From positions 62,001 to 126,000 of the forward strand of contig JADLDB010000062.1 of assembly GCA_020846875.1 (NCBI GenBank): 64,000 bases of DNA, in the 5' to 3' direction. A program made the position numbers and the translations under genes. Positions within the stretch are counted from its first letter, which is position 1. Each line of letters begins with the position of its first letter. The DNA comes from Myxococcales bacterium. Lineage in GTDB: Bacteria; Myxococcota; Myxococcia; Myxococcales; Myxococcaceae. Positions 16,591-26,805 of this stretch are shown one piece after another. The notes beneath the pieces were generated by a model, which ran no database searches, was not told where the DNA came from, and saw nothing but the letters and a program-made list of their open reading frames with translations.

Positions 16591-16979
16591 GACGTCCTCC
16601 AGGTGCCGGGATCGGCCGGCAGCGGGGGAAGCGCCAGCCTCCTGCGGACCTCCGCGTCTGCCCCCCAGCACAGGCCGGCGGCCAGCTTCACCAGGAAGAT
16701 GCCCTGGCGCGCCAGGTAGACGTTGGTGGAGGCGATGCGCGAGGCGTGCCGGTCGCGCAGCCCCGCGGGCAGGAGAAAGGCCGGCAGCGGCACGAAGACG
16801 GTGAAGAACGCAGAGAAGTGGAAGACGAGCGCCCCCAGCACCACCCCCAGCCACACGAGCGCCGGCGCCTCCCGGCGGAAGCGGCGAAGGAAGCCGTCGA
16901 GCCCGCAGTCCGCGGCGCCCGGCAGCGCCCCACCGGACGGGTACAGCGCGACGATGGCGGAGCGAACGAGCCAGAGCAC
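16587..16979 (-). CDS. Membrane helper subunit of the GMC oxidoreductase
   Basis: About 130 residues from GTG 16979 (an upstream GTG at 17027 would add 16). It has a hydrophobic hairpin (LVWLGVVLGALVFHFSAFFTVFVPLPAFLL), a conserved-looking start ALYPSGGALPGAADCGLD, and an end LKLAAGLCWGADAEVRR...PADPGTW-type segment. These elements occur in the same order in the first 130 residues of the second GMC enzyme (57499-59436), where they are fused to the catalytic part. I therefore read it as the detached N-terminal domain, anchoring or activating the oxidase. Its stop overlaps the oxidase start. Confidence 0.72.
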   Translation of the reverse strand: MLWLVRSAIVALYPSGGALPGAADCGLDGFLRRFRREAPALVWLGVVLGALVFHFSAFFTVFVPLPAFLLPAGLRDRHASRIASTNVYLARQGIFLVKLAAGLCWGADAEVRRRLALPPLPADPGTWRTS

Positions 16980-17032
16980 GGCGCATCGATAGCACGGCTC
17001 GAGAGCGCGGCTTCGTGCGAAGGTCACGGCCC

Positions 17033-17479
17033 GTGAGAGCCATTCTGCAGCGGGTGAAGGAGGCGTCGGTGACGGTGGACGGCCGCGTCACCGGGAAGAT
17101 CGGAAGCGGCCTCTTGGTGCTGCTCGGCGTGGGCAAGGGCGACACCGAGGCCGACGTGGACTTCATGGTGGACAAGATCCCCGCCCTGCGGATCTTCGAG
17201 GACGGCGCGGGGAAGATGAACCTGTCCCTGCTGGACACCTCGAAGGCGCTGCTCGCGGTGAGCCAGTTCACCCTCTTCGCCGACGCGAAGAAGGGCCGGC
17301 GCCCCAGCTTCATCGACGCCATGCCGCCCGAGGAGGCGAAGCGGCTGTACGCGCTGTTCTGCGAGAGGTGCCGGGCGCTGGGCCTCGAGGTGCAGGAAGG
17401 CGTCTTCGCCGCCCACATGGACGTGGCGCTCGTCAACGACGGGCCGGTGACGGTGAGCCTCGACTCGCGCGCCGCGTAG
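17033..17479 (+). CDS. dtd: D-aminoacyl-tRNA deacylase
   Basis: Cytosolic proofreading enzyme that hydrolyses D-aminoacyl-tRNA and Gly-tRNA(Ala). The protein is 148 residues, the standard size. It begins MRAILQRVKEASVTVDG and has the two signature motifs, SQFTLFAD (oxyanion Ser-Gln) and NDGPVTVSL (the cis Gly-Pro motif). The start is the GTG at 17033, which gives the canonical N terminus. Its TAG stop abuts the stop of the convergent methyltransferase gene. Confidence 0.97.
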   Translation: MRAILQRVKEASVTVDGRVTGKIGSGLLVLLGVGKGDTEADVDFMVDKIPALRIFEDGAGKMNLSLLDTSKALLAVSQFTLFADAKKGRRPSFIDAMPPEEAKRLYALFCERCRALGLEVQEGVFAAHMDVALVNDGPVTVSLDSRAA

Positions 17480-18097
17480 TCAGCGCCGGCCACCCACCAC
17501 CACCTGCAGTTGGGCGTCGTCAGCCGCCGGCGTCCCCGAGAAGTCCTGGTAGCGCTCGCGCGCCTCGAGCCCCACGTCGCGGAGCAGGGCGTCGAGGTGA
17601 GCCGCCGACACGCCCGACCGCTCCAGCCGGTGGAGCGCCCTCTGCCCGCCCTGCCGCCCCAGCAGGTGGGGGACCGCCCTTCCGCGCACCTCGTCCGGCG
17701 CCGACTCAACGCGCACATCCAGGGCGAAGGCGCCTTCCGCGGCCAGGTGCGCCTCCACCGTCGCCAGCAGGGCGCGCAGCTCCCCGTCGGCCCGCGCCAG
17801 CCCCAGCGCGTTCCTCGGCAGCAGCACCGCGAGGAACAGCCGGCCCAGCCGCTCGGTGCGGGGATCCGCGTTGAGGAAGCGAATCGACGCCCGCGCCGTC
17901 TCCGCCTCGCGCCGCTCGATGGCCAGCGCGAGCAGCTTCGCCGACGGCTCCAGCGCCACCACCTCGTGCCCTCGCCGCCCCAGCGCGCAGGCCAGCTGGC
18001 CTTCCCCCGCGCCGAGGATCAGCACCGGTGCGCCCCGCGGCACCTGCCGCACGTAGAAGTCCAGCGCGACGTCGCTGCCGATCACCGACAAGGGCAT
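17480..18097 (-). CDS. Class I SAM-dependent methyltransferase
   Basis: A 205-residue protein with the SAM-binding motif I VLILGAGEGQLACALGRRGHEV (around residue 28) and the acidic motif II VVALEPS. The fold continues with FLNADPRTERLGRLFLAVLLPRNALG and a beta-rich C terminus. ATG 18097 was preferred over a GTG four codons upstream. The substrate is unknown. It is convergent with dtd and divergent (38 bp) from the FHA/sigma-54 activator, with which it may share a promoter region. Confidence 0.85.
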   Translation of the reverse strand: MPLSVIGSDVALDFYVRQVPRGAPVLILGAGEGQLACALGRRGHEVVALEPSAKLLALAIERREAETARASIRFLNADPRTERLGRLFLAVLLPRNALGLARADGELRALLATVEAHLAAEGAFALDVRVESAPDEVRGRAVPHLLGRQGGQRALHRLERSGVSAAHLDALLRDVGLEARERYQDFSGTPAADDAQLQVVVGGRR

Positions 18098-18135
18098 GAC
18101 GCACCGCACACTACCGCCTAGAGTGCGGGGCCTCC

Positions 18136-19512
<1,377 letters not shown>

Positions 19513-19518
19513 AGGGCC

Positions 19519-22500
19519 TTACTTGCGCGGGACGATGCGGCCCCGCAGCTGCAGGTAGCGCTCGCTGGCGGCGAAGCGCACCAGGGCCATCATCTCGGCC
19601 GGCAAGGCCCGCTTCACCCGCAGCGCCGCCACCGCCGGCGCGATGCCCCCGCACACCACCAGCCCGGCGCGGTTCGACGAGTAGCGCGCGCCTTCGGCCA
19701 GCTGCGCGTAGTTCAGCTTGCGGCCCACCCGCTGGATCAGCTCCCGCACCCGCTCCCAGGCCCGGGGGGTGACGGCTTCCTTCGCCACCCGCGCCTCGGC
19801 GGACTTCGCGCGGCCCGCCGCCACGTCGGCGATCACCTGCAGCCCCTTGAGCAGTTGATCGCGCCGCAGGTTCCTCAAGGCCATCAGCTCCGGCAGTTGG
19901 GTGAAGAGTGCGCGCCCGGCGAAGAAGCGCAGCTCGGCCGCGTCCGTCTCCTTCTTCACCGCCAGCTTGCCCACCAACAGCCGCGGCTCGCCCGCGTACG
20001 CCAGCGAGAAGGGCGGGCCGGCGTCTTCGGCCACGTACACGTCGGGCGCGCGCAGGCCGAGGATCCGCACCGCGGCCAGGAGCGCGTCCGCCGCCGCCCG
20101 CGCGCCCTTGCCCGCCTCGAGGTTGAACTCCTCGTCGGTGCCCGCGGCCTTGCCGGTGGCGGGGTACAGGCGGCACAGGGCCGCGCCCACCAGCCCCATC
20201 AGCTCTCCTGCCTCGCCGCGCAGGCTGGGGTGCTTGAGGCCCAGCCTGTCGGTGGCGTTGAGGATGAGGCGCGGCGTGCGCGGCGCGGCGTTGGGATCAC
20301 CCTCCAGCGCGCGGGCGATCTCCAGCATCAGCGAGGACCGCGAAGGATCATTCCCCGTGTCGAAGTGCTCGGCCAACAGCCGGTACCCGTCGGCCTCGAG
20401 CGGCTCGGCGCGGACCCGCTCGAACAGCGCCTTGCGCTCTTTTGACAGCGCCTTCGACGGCGACGGCCCAAAGGACGGCGGCACCGCTTCGTCTGGATCT
20501 CCCAGCGCGACCGGGAGCTCCTGCGTGCGGCGCGAGACCGGACGAGGCGTGCTGGCCTCGTCCTCTTCCTCTTCCTGCGACTGCGCCACCGCCCGGGCGT
20601 CGCCGTGGGGCCACTCCTCCGGAGGCGGCTCTACGTCGGAGGAGCCAACCTCCTGCACCTCTCCGGAGTCGTCGGGGAGCGGCGTGTCATCGGGAGGCGG
20701 GGCCTCGGCCGAGTCGTCCAGCTCGTCGACCTCCAGCAGGCGGGTCGGTCCGGCCTCCTCGGCGTCGACGTCCGCGGGCTCATGGCTCTGGGGCGTCTCG
20801 TCCGACAGGCCCAGCTCGGCCAACTGGCGCGCGATGCGATCGGGCACCCGGTTGTGCGCGCGCGACGGCGGATCCGCCTCGACCCGCGCCTGGAGCAGCT
20901 TCGCCACCATCTCGAAGTCCGGGGCCCGCCCGGCTGGCGCGGGCGCCTTGAGCCCCGGGCGCCTGGGGACCACCAGCGGTCCGCCCGGGAGCGTGCTCGT
21001 CTTCGGGGGCGCCTCGGCGGCCAGCTCCTGCTGGAGGCGATCGGCGCGCTGCGAGAAGGTGGCGGCCTTCGCGTCGTCTTTGAGCGCCTCGCGGGTGAGG
21101 CGAGCCAGCCGGCGCCACAGCTCGAGGCGCTGGGTGCGATCCTCGGTGGCGGTCGCCGCGTGCTCCAGCGCCCAGGCGGCCTCCGCGTCACGGCCGCCGA
21201 GAGAGAGCAGGCGATCGGCGTAGGCCAACCAGGCGGCGCGGTGGCCGGGCTCGAAGCGCACCGCGTTCTTCAGCGCCGCCAGCGCCTCGGCGCCACGGCC
21301 CGCGCGATCGAGCAGCGCCACCAACTCGAGCCAGGCGGTGCGGCTCTTCGGCCCCCGCGGTTCGCGCTCCAGCAGTTCACGCAGCTGCTGCTCGAGCGCC
21401 ACGTCGTCGCCCGCCCCGCGCGTCAGCTGGAGCACCTGGGCGGTGGCCTCTTCGTCGCCGGGCAGCTCGGCCAGCACCTCGGTCCACGCGGCGCGCGACA
21501 GGCGTTGATCGTTGAGGGGGGTTCCGGCGAGGCGCGCCAGGCGGCGGTAGAGTTCTCCCCGCCCGCTGGCACGGCGCGGAATGGCCGCGAGCGCCTTCTC
21601 CAGGGCGCGCACCGGGCCGACGTCGCCCTGCACCGCGGCGAGCTCGGCCAAGCCGGCGGCGGCCCCGGCGTGGGTGGAGACCAGGGCGAGCGCCGCCTCG
21701 AAGTCGCGCCGGGCGGCGGCCACCTCCCGCCGGGTGAGCGCCTCTTCCGCCCGCAGCACCAGGGCCCGCGCCTTCTCCGGGTTCGACTGGGCGCGCTTGA
21801 CGCCTTCGTCCAGGGCATGACGGACGCCGGTGCTGTCCTTCGACTGGGCCAGCAGGCGCACCTGCTCGGACACGGCGCGGGTGTCGCCGGTGGCTGAGAC
21901 CACGTCGCCCCAGGCCTGGGCGGCCCCGGCCGGATCCTGCAGCTCCGACTCCAGCAGCTCGGCCAGCTTCTCTGCCCACGCCGCCTTCTCCGGCTTCGCC
22001 TGCGCGCGGGCGATCGCGTCCTTGTAGAAGCGCGCCAGCTCTCTCCACGCGCCGCGCGCGATGTAGTGGGCTTCGAGCTTCTTGGCGGCCTGGGGATCCG
22101 GCCCCTCGCGGGCGGCGGCCGACAGCACGGCGGCCACCTCGGCGGCGGCCTTGCCGATGCGCGCTACGTCGTCGGCGATCGCCATCAGCTCGATCTGGGT
22201 GGAGATGCGGCGGGGCCCGGGCGCGGCGGCCGGCGCAGCCCTCCCCGGCTCGGGCACCGCCTCCACCACGGGAGAGGTCTCGAGGCTGGCGGTGGGGCGC
22301 TCGGCGGAGGTGGACGGCTCCTGTGACAGCCCGAGCTCGCCGATCATCGCCCGCGCGCGCGCGGCCTGGCCTGCGCGGTCTCCCGCGGCGAGCACCAGCT
22401 TCACGCCGTCCTCCAGCGCGCGTCTGGGCGGGGCGCTCTTCTTGAGCGCTCGCAGCCACAACAGGCGCAGCGGGAAGGCGTGGGCGAAGCGGGACGCCTG

Positions 22501-23133
22501 CTCGGCGTACTGGGCGGCCTGGCCGTAGCGCAGGGCGGCGCGCGCGGGGTCCTGCCGCTGCTCGTCCCACATCCGGGCGCGGCGCAGCGAGGCCCGGGAG
22601 GCGGTGAAGGTGGCGCCGCGGCGCAGGGCTTCCTTGATCTCCTTCTCCAGGGAGGCGTCGAGCTCGTCCCACCGGCCCTCGCGCTCGAGCAGGGCGTTGA
22701 GCACCGCCCGGGCGCGGCGATCGCCGGGGCGCTCGGCCAGGAGGTGCACCAGGGCCTCGCGGCTCTCCTCGAGGTGCCCCGCGCGACGGGTGAGGCGGGC
22801 CAACTGCCGCAGGACGGCGACCCGCTCGGCTCCGCCGCACTCCTCGAGCCCCTGGTTGAGCACCAGGGCGGCCGGCCCGTAGGTCTGGGCGAGCAGCGCC
22901 ATGCGGGTGAGCGAGGAGGCGAGGCGCCGATTCATCGTCACCGCGCGGCTGGCGCGGACCAGCTCGTTGAAGGCCCGCACCGGCGCGCCTTCGGCCAGCA
23001 GGCGGGCGGCGATGCGGCGGTGCATGTCGACGACGCTCTGGACCTCGGGGGCGACGGTCTGCGCCTGGACGCTCTGCATCGACTTCTCGCCAGAGAGATC
23101 GCTGAGCGTGCGGGCGCTCGGGTCCGTGGACAT
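19519..23133 (-). CDS. Large TPR-like helical-repeat protein
   Basis: A 1204-residue protein without signal peptide or membrane segment. Residues about 30-740 consist of degenerate helix-turn-helix repeats of TPR type (for example AVLNALLEREGRWDELDASL, AAWLAYADRLLSLGGRDAEAAW). A highly acidic, Pro-rich linker (about 760-900) includes runs of Glu and Asp. The C-terminal 280 residues form a separate domain (APDVYVAEDAGPPFSLAYAGEP, AELRFFAGRALFTQLPELMAL) with no recognised catalytic motif. TPR proteins scaffold multi-protein machines; the partner is unknown. Start at ATG 23133 in a divergent promoter region of 88 bp shared with the coiled-coil pair. Confidence 0.85.
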   Translation of the reverse strand: MSTDPSARTLSDLSGEKSMQSVQAQTVAPEVQSVVDMHRRIAARLLAEGAPVRAFNELVRASRAVTMNRRLASSLTRMALLAQTYGPAALVLNQGLEECGGAERVAVLRQLARLTRRAGHLEESREALVHLLAERPGDRRARAVLNALLEREGRWDELDASLEKEIKEALRRGATFTASRASLRRARMWDEQRQDPARAALRYGQAAQYAEQASRFAHAFPLRLLWLRALKKSAPPRRALEDGVKLVLAAGDRAGQAARARAMIGELGLSQEPSTSAERPTASLETSPVVEAVPEPGRAAPAAAPGPRRISTQIELMAIADDVARIGKAAAEVAAVLSAAAREGPDPQAAKKLEAHYIARGAWRELARFYKDAIARAQAKPEKAAWAEKLAELLESELQDPAGAAQAWGDVVSATGDTRAVSEQVRLLAQSKDSTGVRHALDEGVKRAQSNPEKARALVLRAEEALTRREVAAARRDFEAALALVSTHAGAAAGLAELAAVQGDVGPVRALEKALAAIPRRASGRGELYRRLARLAGTPLNDQRLSRAAWTEVLAELPGDEEATAQVLQLTRGAGDDVALEQQLRELLEREPRGPKSRTAWLELVALLDRAGRGAEALAALKNAVRFEPGHRAAWLAYADRLLSLGGRDAEAAWALEHAATATEDRTQRLELWRRLARLTREALKDDAKAATFSQRADRLQQELAAEAPPKTSTLPGGPLVVPRRPGLKAPAPAGRAPDFEMVAKLLQARVEADPPSRAHNRVPDRIARQLAELGLSDETPQSHEPADVDAEEAGPTRLLEVDELDDSAEAPPPDDTPLPDDSGEVQEVGSSDVEPPPEEWPHGDARAVAQSQEEEEDEASTPRPVSRRTQELPVALGDPDEAVPPSFGPSPSKALSKERKALFERVRAEPLEADGYRLLAEHFDTGNDPSRSSLMLEIARALEGDPNAAPRTPRLILNATDRLGLKHPSLRGEAGELMGLVGAALCRLYPATGKAAGTDEEFNLEAGKGARAAADALLAAVRILGLRAPDVYVAEDAGPPFSLAYAGEPRLLVGKLAVKKETDAAELRFFAGRALFTQLPELMALRNLRRDQLLKGLQVIADVAAGRAKSAEARVAKEAVTPRAWERVRELIQRVGRKLNYAQLAEGARYSSNRAGLVVCGGIAPAVAALRVKRALPAEMMALVRFAASERYLQLRGRIVPRK

Positions 23134-23221
23134 CGCGCGAGCAGCCTAGACGATCCGCCCGCCGTGGCAGCGTCAGAAGCGGCGCTCCGGCCGGGACGAC
23201 AGGGCTCACCCCTGGCGATCG

Positions 23222-23674
23222 GTGGAGGTAGACTGGGAGGCGGTGGAACACGAAGCGCCAGCGGCCTCCGGGACGTCCGATCGTGAGCGCCGCGAGCGCC
23301 TCGAGCGACTGCAGCAGGAGGTGCGCCAGGCGAGAGCAAAGCTGGCCACCCTGACGGAGGACAGCCAGGCCGCGGTGTCGTCCCTCGAGGCGACGGTGGC
23401 GCGAGGGAAGGAGCGGCTCGCGTCCGAGCTCGATCGCGCGGCGAAGCTCGAGGAGGAGCTCGCAGCCGTCAGGGCGGAAGTGGACGACCTGAAGCCCCGC
23501 TACAACGCGGTCATCGCCCGGCAGCTCGGCCACCACCTGAGCGAGGGCCTTGCGAACATGTCCAGGAGTCAGGACGACAACGGACCAGACCTCGCCAAGG
23601 TGCTGCTGATCATCCCGCTGATCGGGATCGGCGGCCTCCTCATCCTCCTCATGGTGCAGGGGCTCTTCAGGTGA
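23222..23674 (+). CDS. Coiled-coil protein with C-terminal membrane anchor
   Basis: About 150 residues. Residues 20-95 are a heptad-patterned coiled coil (ERRERLERLQQEVRQARAKL..., KLEEELAAVRAEVDDLK) and the C terminus is one hydrophobic helix (VLLIIPLIGIGGLLILLMVQG), so it is probably tail-anchored with a cytosolic coil. The start is uncertain: GTG 23222, or GTG 23243 which has GGGAGG unusually close. Its stop overlaps the GTG of the next gene (GTGA). Not recognised. Confidence 0.65.
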   Translation: MEVDWEAVEHEAPAASGTSDRERRERLERLQQEVRQARAKLATLTEDSQAAVSSLEATVARGKERLASELDRAAKLEEELAAVRAEVDDLKPRYNAVIARQLGHHLSEGLANMSRSQDDNGPDLAKVLLIIPLIGIGGLLILLMVQGLFR

Positions 23675-23931
23675 ACGGGGTCGATGAGCTCGACGACGCG
23701 CTGAAGGCCACCGAGGCCGAGCTCGAGCGCCTGCGCACCGCCGTCCGGGAAGGGCACGAGGCCCTGGCCGGCGAGCGCCTCGCCGCGCTCCAGAAGGAGC
23801 TGGAGCAGACGCTGGTCGCCATCGCCGACGCGGAGCAGACCAACGCGAGCCTCCAGAACCGCATCCTCGCGGCACGAGAGAAGGCGGCGGAGATGCGGGA
23901 GCGGATTGGGGCTGCGGACGATCAGGGCTGA
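23671..23931 (+). CDS. Small coiled-coil protein
   Basis: An 86-residue, almost entirely helical protein with heptads throughout (LKATEAELERLRTAVREGHEAL, LQKELEQTLVAIADAEQ) and no membrane segment. The GTG start shares the sequence GTGA with the stop of the tail-anchored coiled-coil protein, so the two are translationally coupled and may form a hetero-coil at the membrane. Function unknown. Confidence 0.7.
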   Translation: MNGVDELDDALKATEAELERLRTAVREGHEALAGERLAALQKELEQTLVAIADAEQTNASLQNRILAAREKAAEMRERIGAADDQG

Positions 23932-24034
23932 GGCCCTCCGAACGCCTGCAGGCGCACCCGATGCCTCACTCGCTCACCTCTGAAATCGCGCGCTGGCGCG
24001 GTGGTACCTCGTCGGGTATGCGCCCCAGGTCCGC

Positions 24035-24952
24035 ATGAGCGATACCGTCCTCACCTGCACCGCGCTGAGGAAGAGCTTCGGCGAAGTGCGCGCCGTGCAG
24101 GGGGTGGATCTGGAGCTGCGGGCCCGCGAGTGCTTCGGGCTGCTGGGGCCCAACGGCGCCGGCAAGACGACCACCATCGAGATCCTCGAGGGGCTCACTT
24201 CCCTGGACGGCGGCGAGGTGAAGGTGTTTGGCCTGCCGCCGGGCGACGTGGCGGTGCGGGCGCGGGTGGGCATCGCCCTGCAGGAGACGCAGCTGCCCGA
24301 CCGGCTCACCGTGCAGGAGTGCCTGCGCGTCTTCCGCTCGTTCTACGCCAGCGGCCGCGAGGTGGATCAGGTCATCGCCCAGCTCGAGCTCGAGGAGAAG
24401 CGGCACGCGCGGGTGGCGAAGCTCTCGGGCGGGCAGCGGCAGCGCCTGGCGCTGGCCTGCGCGATGGTGGGCGACCCGGACCTGTTGTTCCTCGACGAGC
24501 CCTCCACCGGCCTGGATCCCCAGGCGCGGCTCAAGGTCTGGGAGCTGGTGCTGGCCTTCAAGGCCCAGGGCGGCACGGTGCTGCTCACCACCCACTACAT
24601 GGAAGAGGCCGCGCGCCTGTGCGATCGCATCGCCATCGTGGATCACGGCAGGGTCATCGCGCGCGGCACGCCCGCCGAGCTCATCGCCTCGCTGGGGGCG
24701 CCGCAGGTGCTCGAGCTGGTGACCGAGCCCGGCCTCGACGACGCCCCGCTCTCGGCGCTGCCGGGGGTGGCGCGGGTGACCGCCAAGGCGGACGCGCGGG
24801 TGCTGCACGTGGCCGACGTGACGGTCACCCTGCCCGCCGCGCTCGAGCTGGCGCGCGCCCGCGGCGCGGCGGTGAAGCACGCCACCACCCGCGACGCCAC
24901 GCTGGAGGACGTCTTTGTGCACCTCACCGGGGCGGAGCTGCGCGATGCCTGA
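24035..24952 (+). CDS. ABC transporter ATP-binding protein (DrrA/CcmA type)
   Basis: A 305-residue ATPase of the exporter branch. Walker A GPNGAGKT (near residue 40), Q-loop GIALQETQL, signature LSGGQRQRL, Walker B LLFLDEP and the switch His in LLTTHYMEEA are all intact. The last 85 residues form the C-terminal extension common to DrrA-like proteins. Its stop overlaps the permease start by 8 nt, so ATPase and permease form a two-gene operon. The substrate is unknown; the family exports drugs, lipids or polysaccharides. Confidence 0.96.
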   Translation: MSDTVLTCTALRKSFGEVRAVQGVDLELRARECFGLLGPNGAGKTTTIEILEGLTSLDGGEVKVFGLPPGDVAVRARVGIALQETQLPDRLTVQECLRVFRSFYASGREVDQVIAQLELEEKRHARVAKLSGGQRQRLALACAMVGDPDLLFLDEPSTGLDPQARLKVWELVLAFKAQGGTVLLTTHYMEEAARLCDRIAIVDHGRVIARGTPAELIASLGAPQVLELVTEPGLDDAPLSALPGVARVTAKADARVLHVADVTVTLPAALELARARGAAVKHATTRDATLEDVFVHLTGAELRDA

Positions 24953-25988
24953 GGCGAAGGCCCAAACCCGCTCGGCGCTCTTCGAGCTCACCAGGATGCG
25001 GGTGCTGGAGACGTTGCGCGACCCGGGCGCGCTCTTCTGGGTCTTCGTCGCCCCCGTGCTGTTGGCGGTGGGGCTGGGCCTCGCCTTCCGCAACCGCGCG
25101 CCCGAGCCGATCCGGGTGGTGGTCGCCGACAGCCCCGGGCTGGCCGCGGCGCTGCGCGTCGATCCCACCTTGAAGGTGGAGGAGGCCGGCCTCGAGGACG
25201 CCCGCTGGAAGCTGCGCCGCGCGCAGGCCGACGTGCTGGTGCAGGAGCTGGGCGCCGAGGTGCTCTTCCGCTACGACGAGTCGCGGCCCGAGGGGCGCAC
25301 CGCGCGGCTGGCCGTCGATCGCGCGCTCGCGGTTGCGGCTGGCCAGCGGCCGGCGGTGCCACAGCGCGACGAGAAGGTGACCGAGCCGGGCTCGCGCTAC
25401 ATCGACTTCCTGCTCCCCGGGCTCCTGGGGATGAACCTGATGGGCAGCTCGATGTGGGGCCTCGGCTACGGGCTGGTGGACGCGCGCAGGCGCAACCTGC
25501 TCAAGCGGCTGGCGGCGACGCCGATGCGGCGGCGGGACTACCTGCTGTCGGTGCTGCTCGCGCGGCTGATCTTCCTGGTGGGGGAGACGGTGGCCCTGGT
25601 GACGGTGGGCCACTTCGCCTTCGGGGTGGAGGTGCAGGGCAGCCTGGCGGCGGTAGGAGCACTGTCACTGCTGGGCGGCTTCGGCTTCGCGGGGCTGGCG
25701 CTGCTCGTCGCCGCGCGCACCGCCAGCACCGAGGTGGCTACCGGACTGATGAACCTGGTGATGATGCCGATGTACCTCTTGTCGGGGGCCTTCTTCTCGG
25801 CCTCGCACTTCCCCGACTGGTTGCAGCCGCTCATCCGCGCGCTGCCGCTGACGGCGCTCAACGACGCCCTGCGCGCCGTCATCAACGAGGCCTTGCCGCT
25901 GGCCTCGCAGTGGCCGCAGGTGGCCGTGCTGGCGGCGTGGGGCGTGCTGCCCTTCGCGGTGGCGCTGCGGCTGTTCCGCTGGCAGTGA
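24945..25988 (+). CDS. ABC-2 type permease
   Basis: Membrane partner of the preceding ATPase, 347 residues. Layout is the ABC-2 form: one N-terminal helix (ALFWVFVAPVLLAVGLGLAF), a 150-residue extracytoplasmic domain, then five helices in the C-terminal half (LLPGLLGMNLMGSSMW, LIFLVGETVALVTVGH, LGGFGFAGLALLV, TGLMNLVMMPMYLLSG, VAVLAAWGVLPFAVAL). The motif YLLSGAFFSASHFPDWLQPL is typical of the ABC-2 signature region. ATG 24945 overlaps the end of the ATPase gene. Confidence 0.95.
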   Translation: MPEAKAQTRSALFELTRMRVLETLRDPGALFWVFVAPVLLAVGLGLAFRNRAPEPIRVVVADSPGLAAALRVDPTLKVEEAGLEDARWKLRRAQADVLVQELGAEVLFRYDESRPEGRTARLAVDRALAVAAGQRPAVPQRDEKVTEPGSRYIDFLLPGLLGMNLMGSSMWGLGYGLVDARRRNLLKRLAATPMRRRDYLLSVLLARLIFLVGETVALVTVGHFAFGVEVQGSLAAVGALSLLGGFGFAGLALLVAARTASTEVATGLMNLVMMPMYLLSGAFFSASHFPDWLQPLIRALPLTALNDALRAVINEALPLASQWPQVAVLAAWGVLPFAVALRLFRWQ

Positions 25989-26010
25989 GGCGCGCGGCTC
26001 GGGGCCGTGG

Positions 26011-26712
26011 TCAGCGCCAGAAGGCGTACTGGTACGGCCGGCCATGCGTCATCAGGAACTGCCACATCTTCAGGGGAGGCACGGCGTGCACGCCGTCGGG
26101 CCACGGGTTCTTCATGAGGAAGTTGCCCGTCTCGTCCATGCCGTCGACGACGATGAAGTGTCCGCCGTAGCCCTCGAGTTTCTCGTACGGCGGCAGGACG
26201 TACGGGTTTCCCGCCGCGACGACGTAGTGGCCCTGCTCCAGGTGCCGGGCCATCCAGAAGGTGGCCTCACCGTCCCAGTCCTGTGAGCTGAGTCGCAGGT
26301 GGGTCGCCATGCGGTAGAGGCCGGTGCGATCCGTACCGCGTCGCGCCGTCGCGCCCGCGATGCGGCACAGCCGCATGACCAGCTCCGCGTCGGTGAACTG
26401 CGAGCCCAGGCCGTAGGCGCGCGCGACCATCGCCAGGCAGGTGGGCCCGCAGTAGCCCTCGTCGAGGTACTCCGAAGTCGCGCCGGCTGGCCGCGTCTGG
26501 CTGATGTGCCGGACGGGCGGAGGGCCGATGCGCCCGGGCTCCAGCGGCGCCTGCGCCTGCGGCGGCTCGTCAGCCCGTGGGGCTGGCGCTCGGACTGCGG
26601 GGTGCCCGCCGCCCCCTTGCAGCGCCACCTGGCGCCGACGCGCGCGGACCGCGTCCTCGAGCTCTTTCGCTGGAGGCCTTGGCGGCGCGCCGCGGCGGGG
26701 CGGGGGTGGCAC
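26011..26712 (-). CDS. C39-like cysteine peptidase
   Basis: About 233 residues from GTG 26712 (other in-frame GTGs exist, for example 26628). The first 80 residues are Pro/Arg/Ala-rich linker. The C-terminal domain is papain-like of the C39 type: nucleophile Cys in EGYCGPTCLAMVARAYG, active-site His in GYGGHFIVVDGMD and the third residue in FLMKNPWPDG. No signal peptide or ABC domain is present, so it is the free-standing C39_2 type, not a bacteriocin exporter. It is divergent (93 bp) from the predicted selenoprotein and convergent with the ABC permease. The substrate is unknown. Confidence 0.8.
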   Translation of the reverse strand: MPPPPRRGAPPRPPAKELEDAVRARRRQVALQGGGGHPAVRAPAPRADEPPQAQAPLEPGRIGPPPVRHISQTRPAGATSEYLDEGYCGPTCLAMVARAYGLGSQFTDAELVMRLCRIAGATARRGTDRTGLYRMATHLRLSSQDWDGEATFWMARHLEQGHYVVAAGNPYVLPPYEKLEGYGGHFIVVDGMDETGNFLMKNPWPDGVHAVPPLKMWQFLMTHGRPYQYAFWR

Positions 26713-26805
26713 ACGCCCGAGCCTACCGCTGAACGGCCGAGCGAGCCGGGCCAGGCCTCGACTTCCAGTTGCGCGCCGCCGCCACCCGGCTATTCCTCCT
26801 GCCCC

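Noticed and set aside
16591-17718. N-terminal extension of the GMC oxidoreductase to 891 residues
   Set aside because: It would run antisense through dtd and through the helper gene in another frame. The GTG at 16590, overlapping the helper's stop, gives the normal length.
21377-23875. An 832-codon open frame on the minus strand
   Set aside because: It lies in another frame of the TPR-like gene and overlaps the divergent coiled-coil gene. Its translation is Arg/Pro/Ala-rich without structure.
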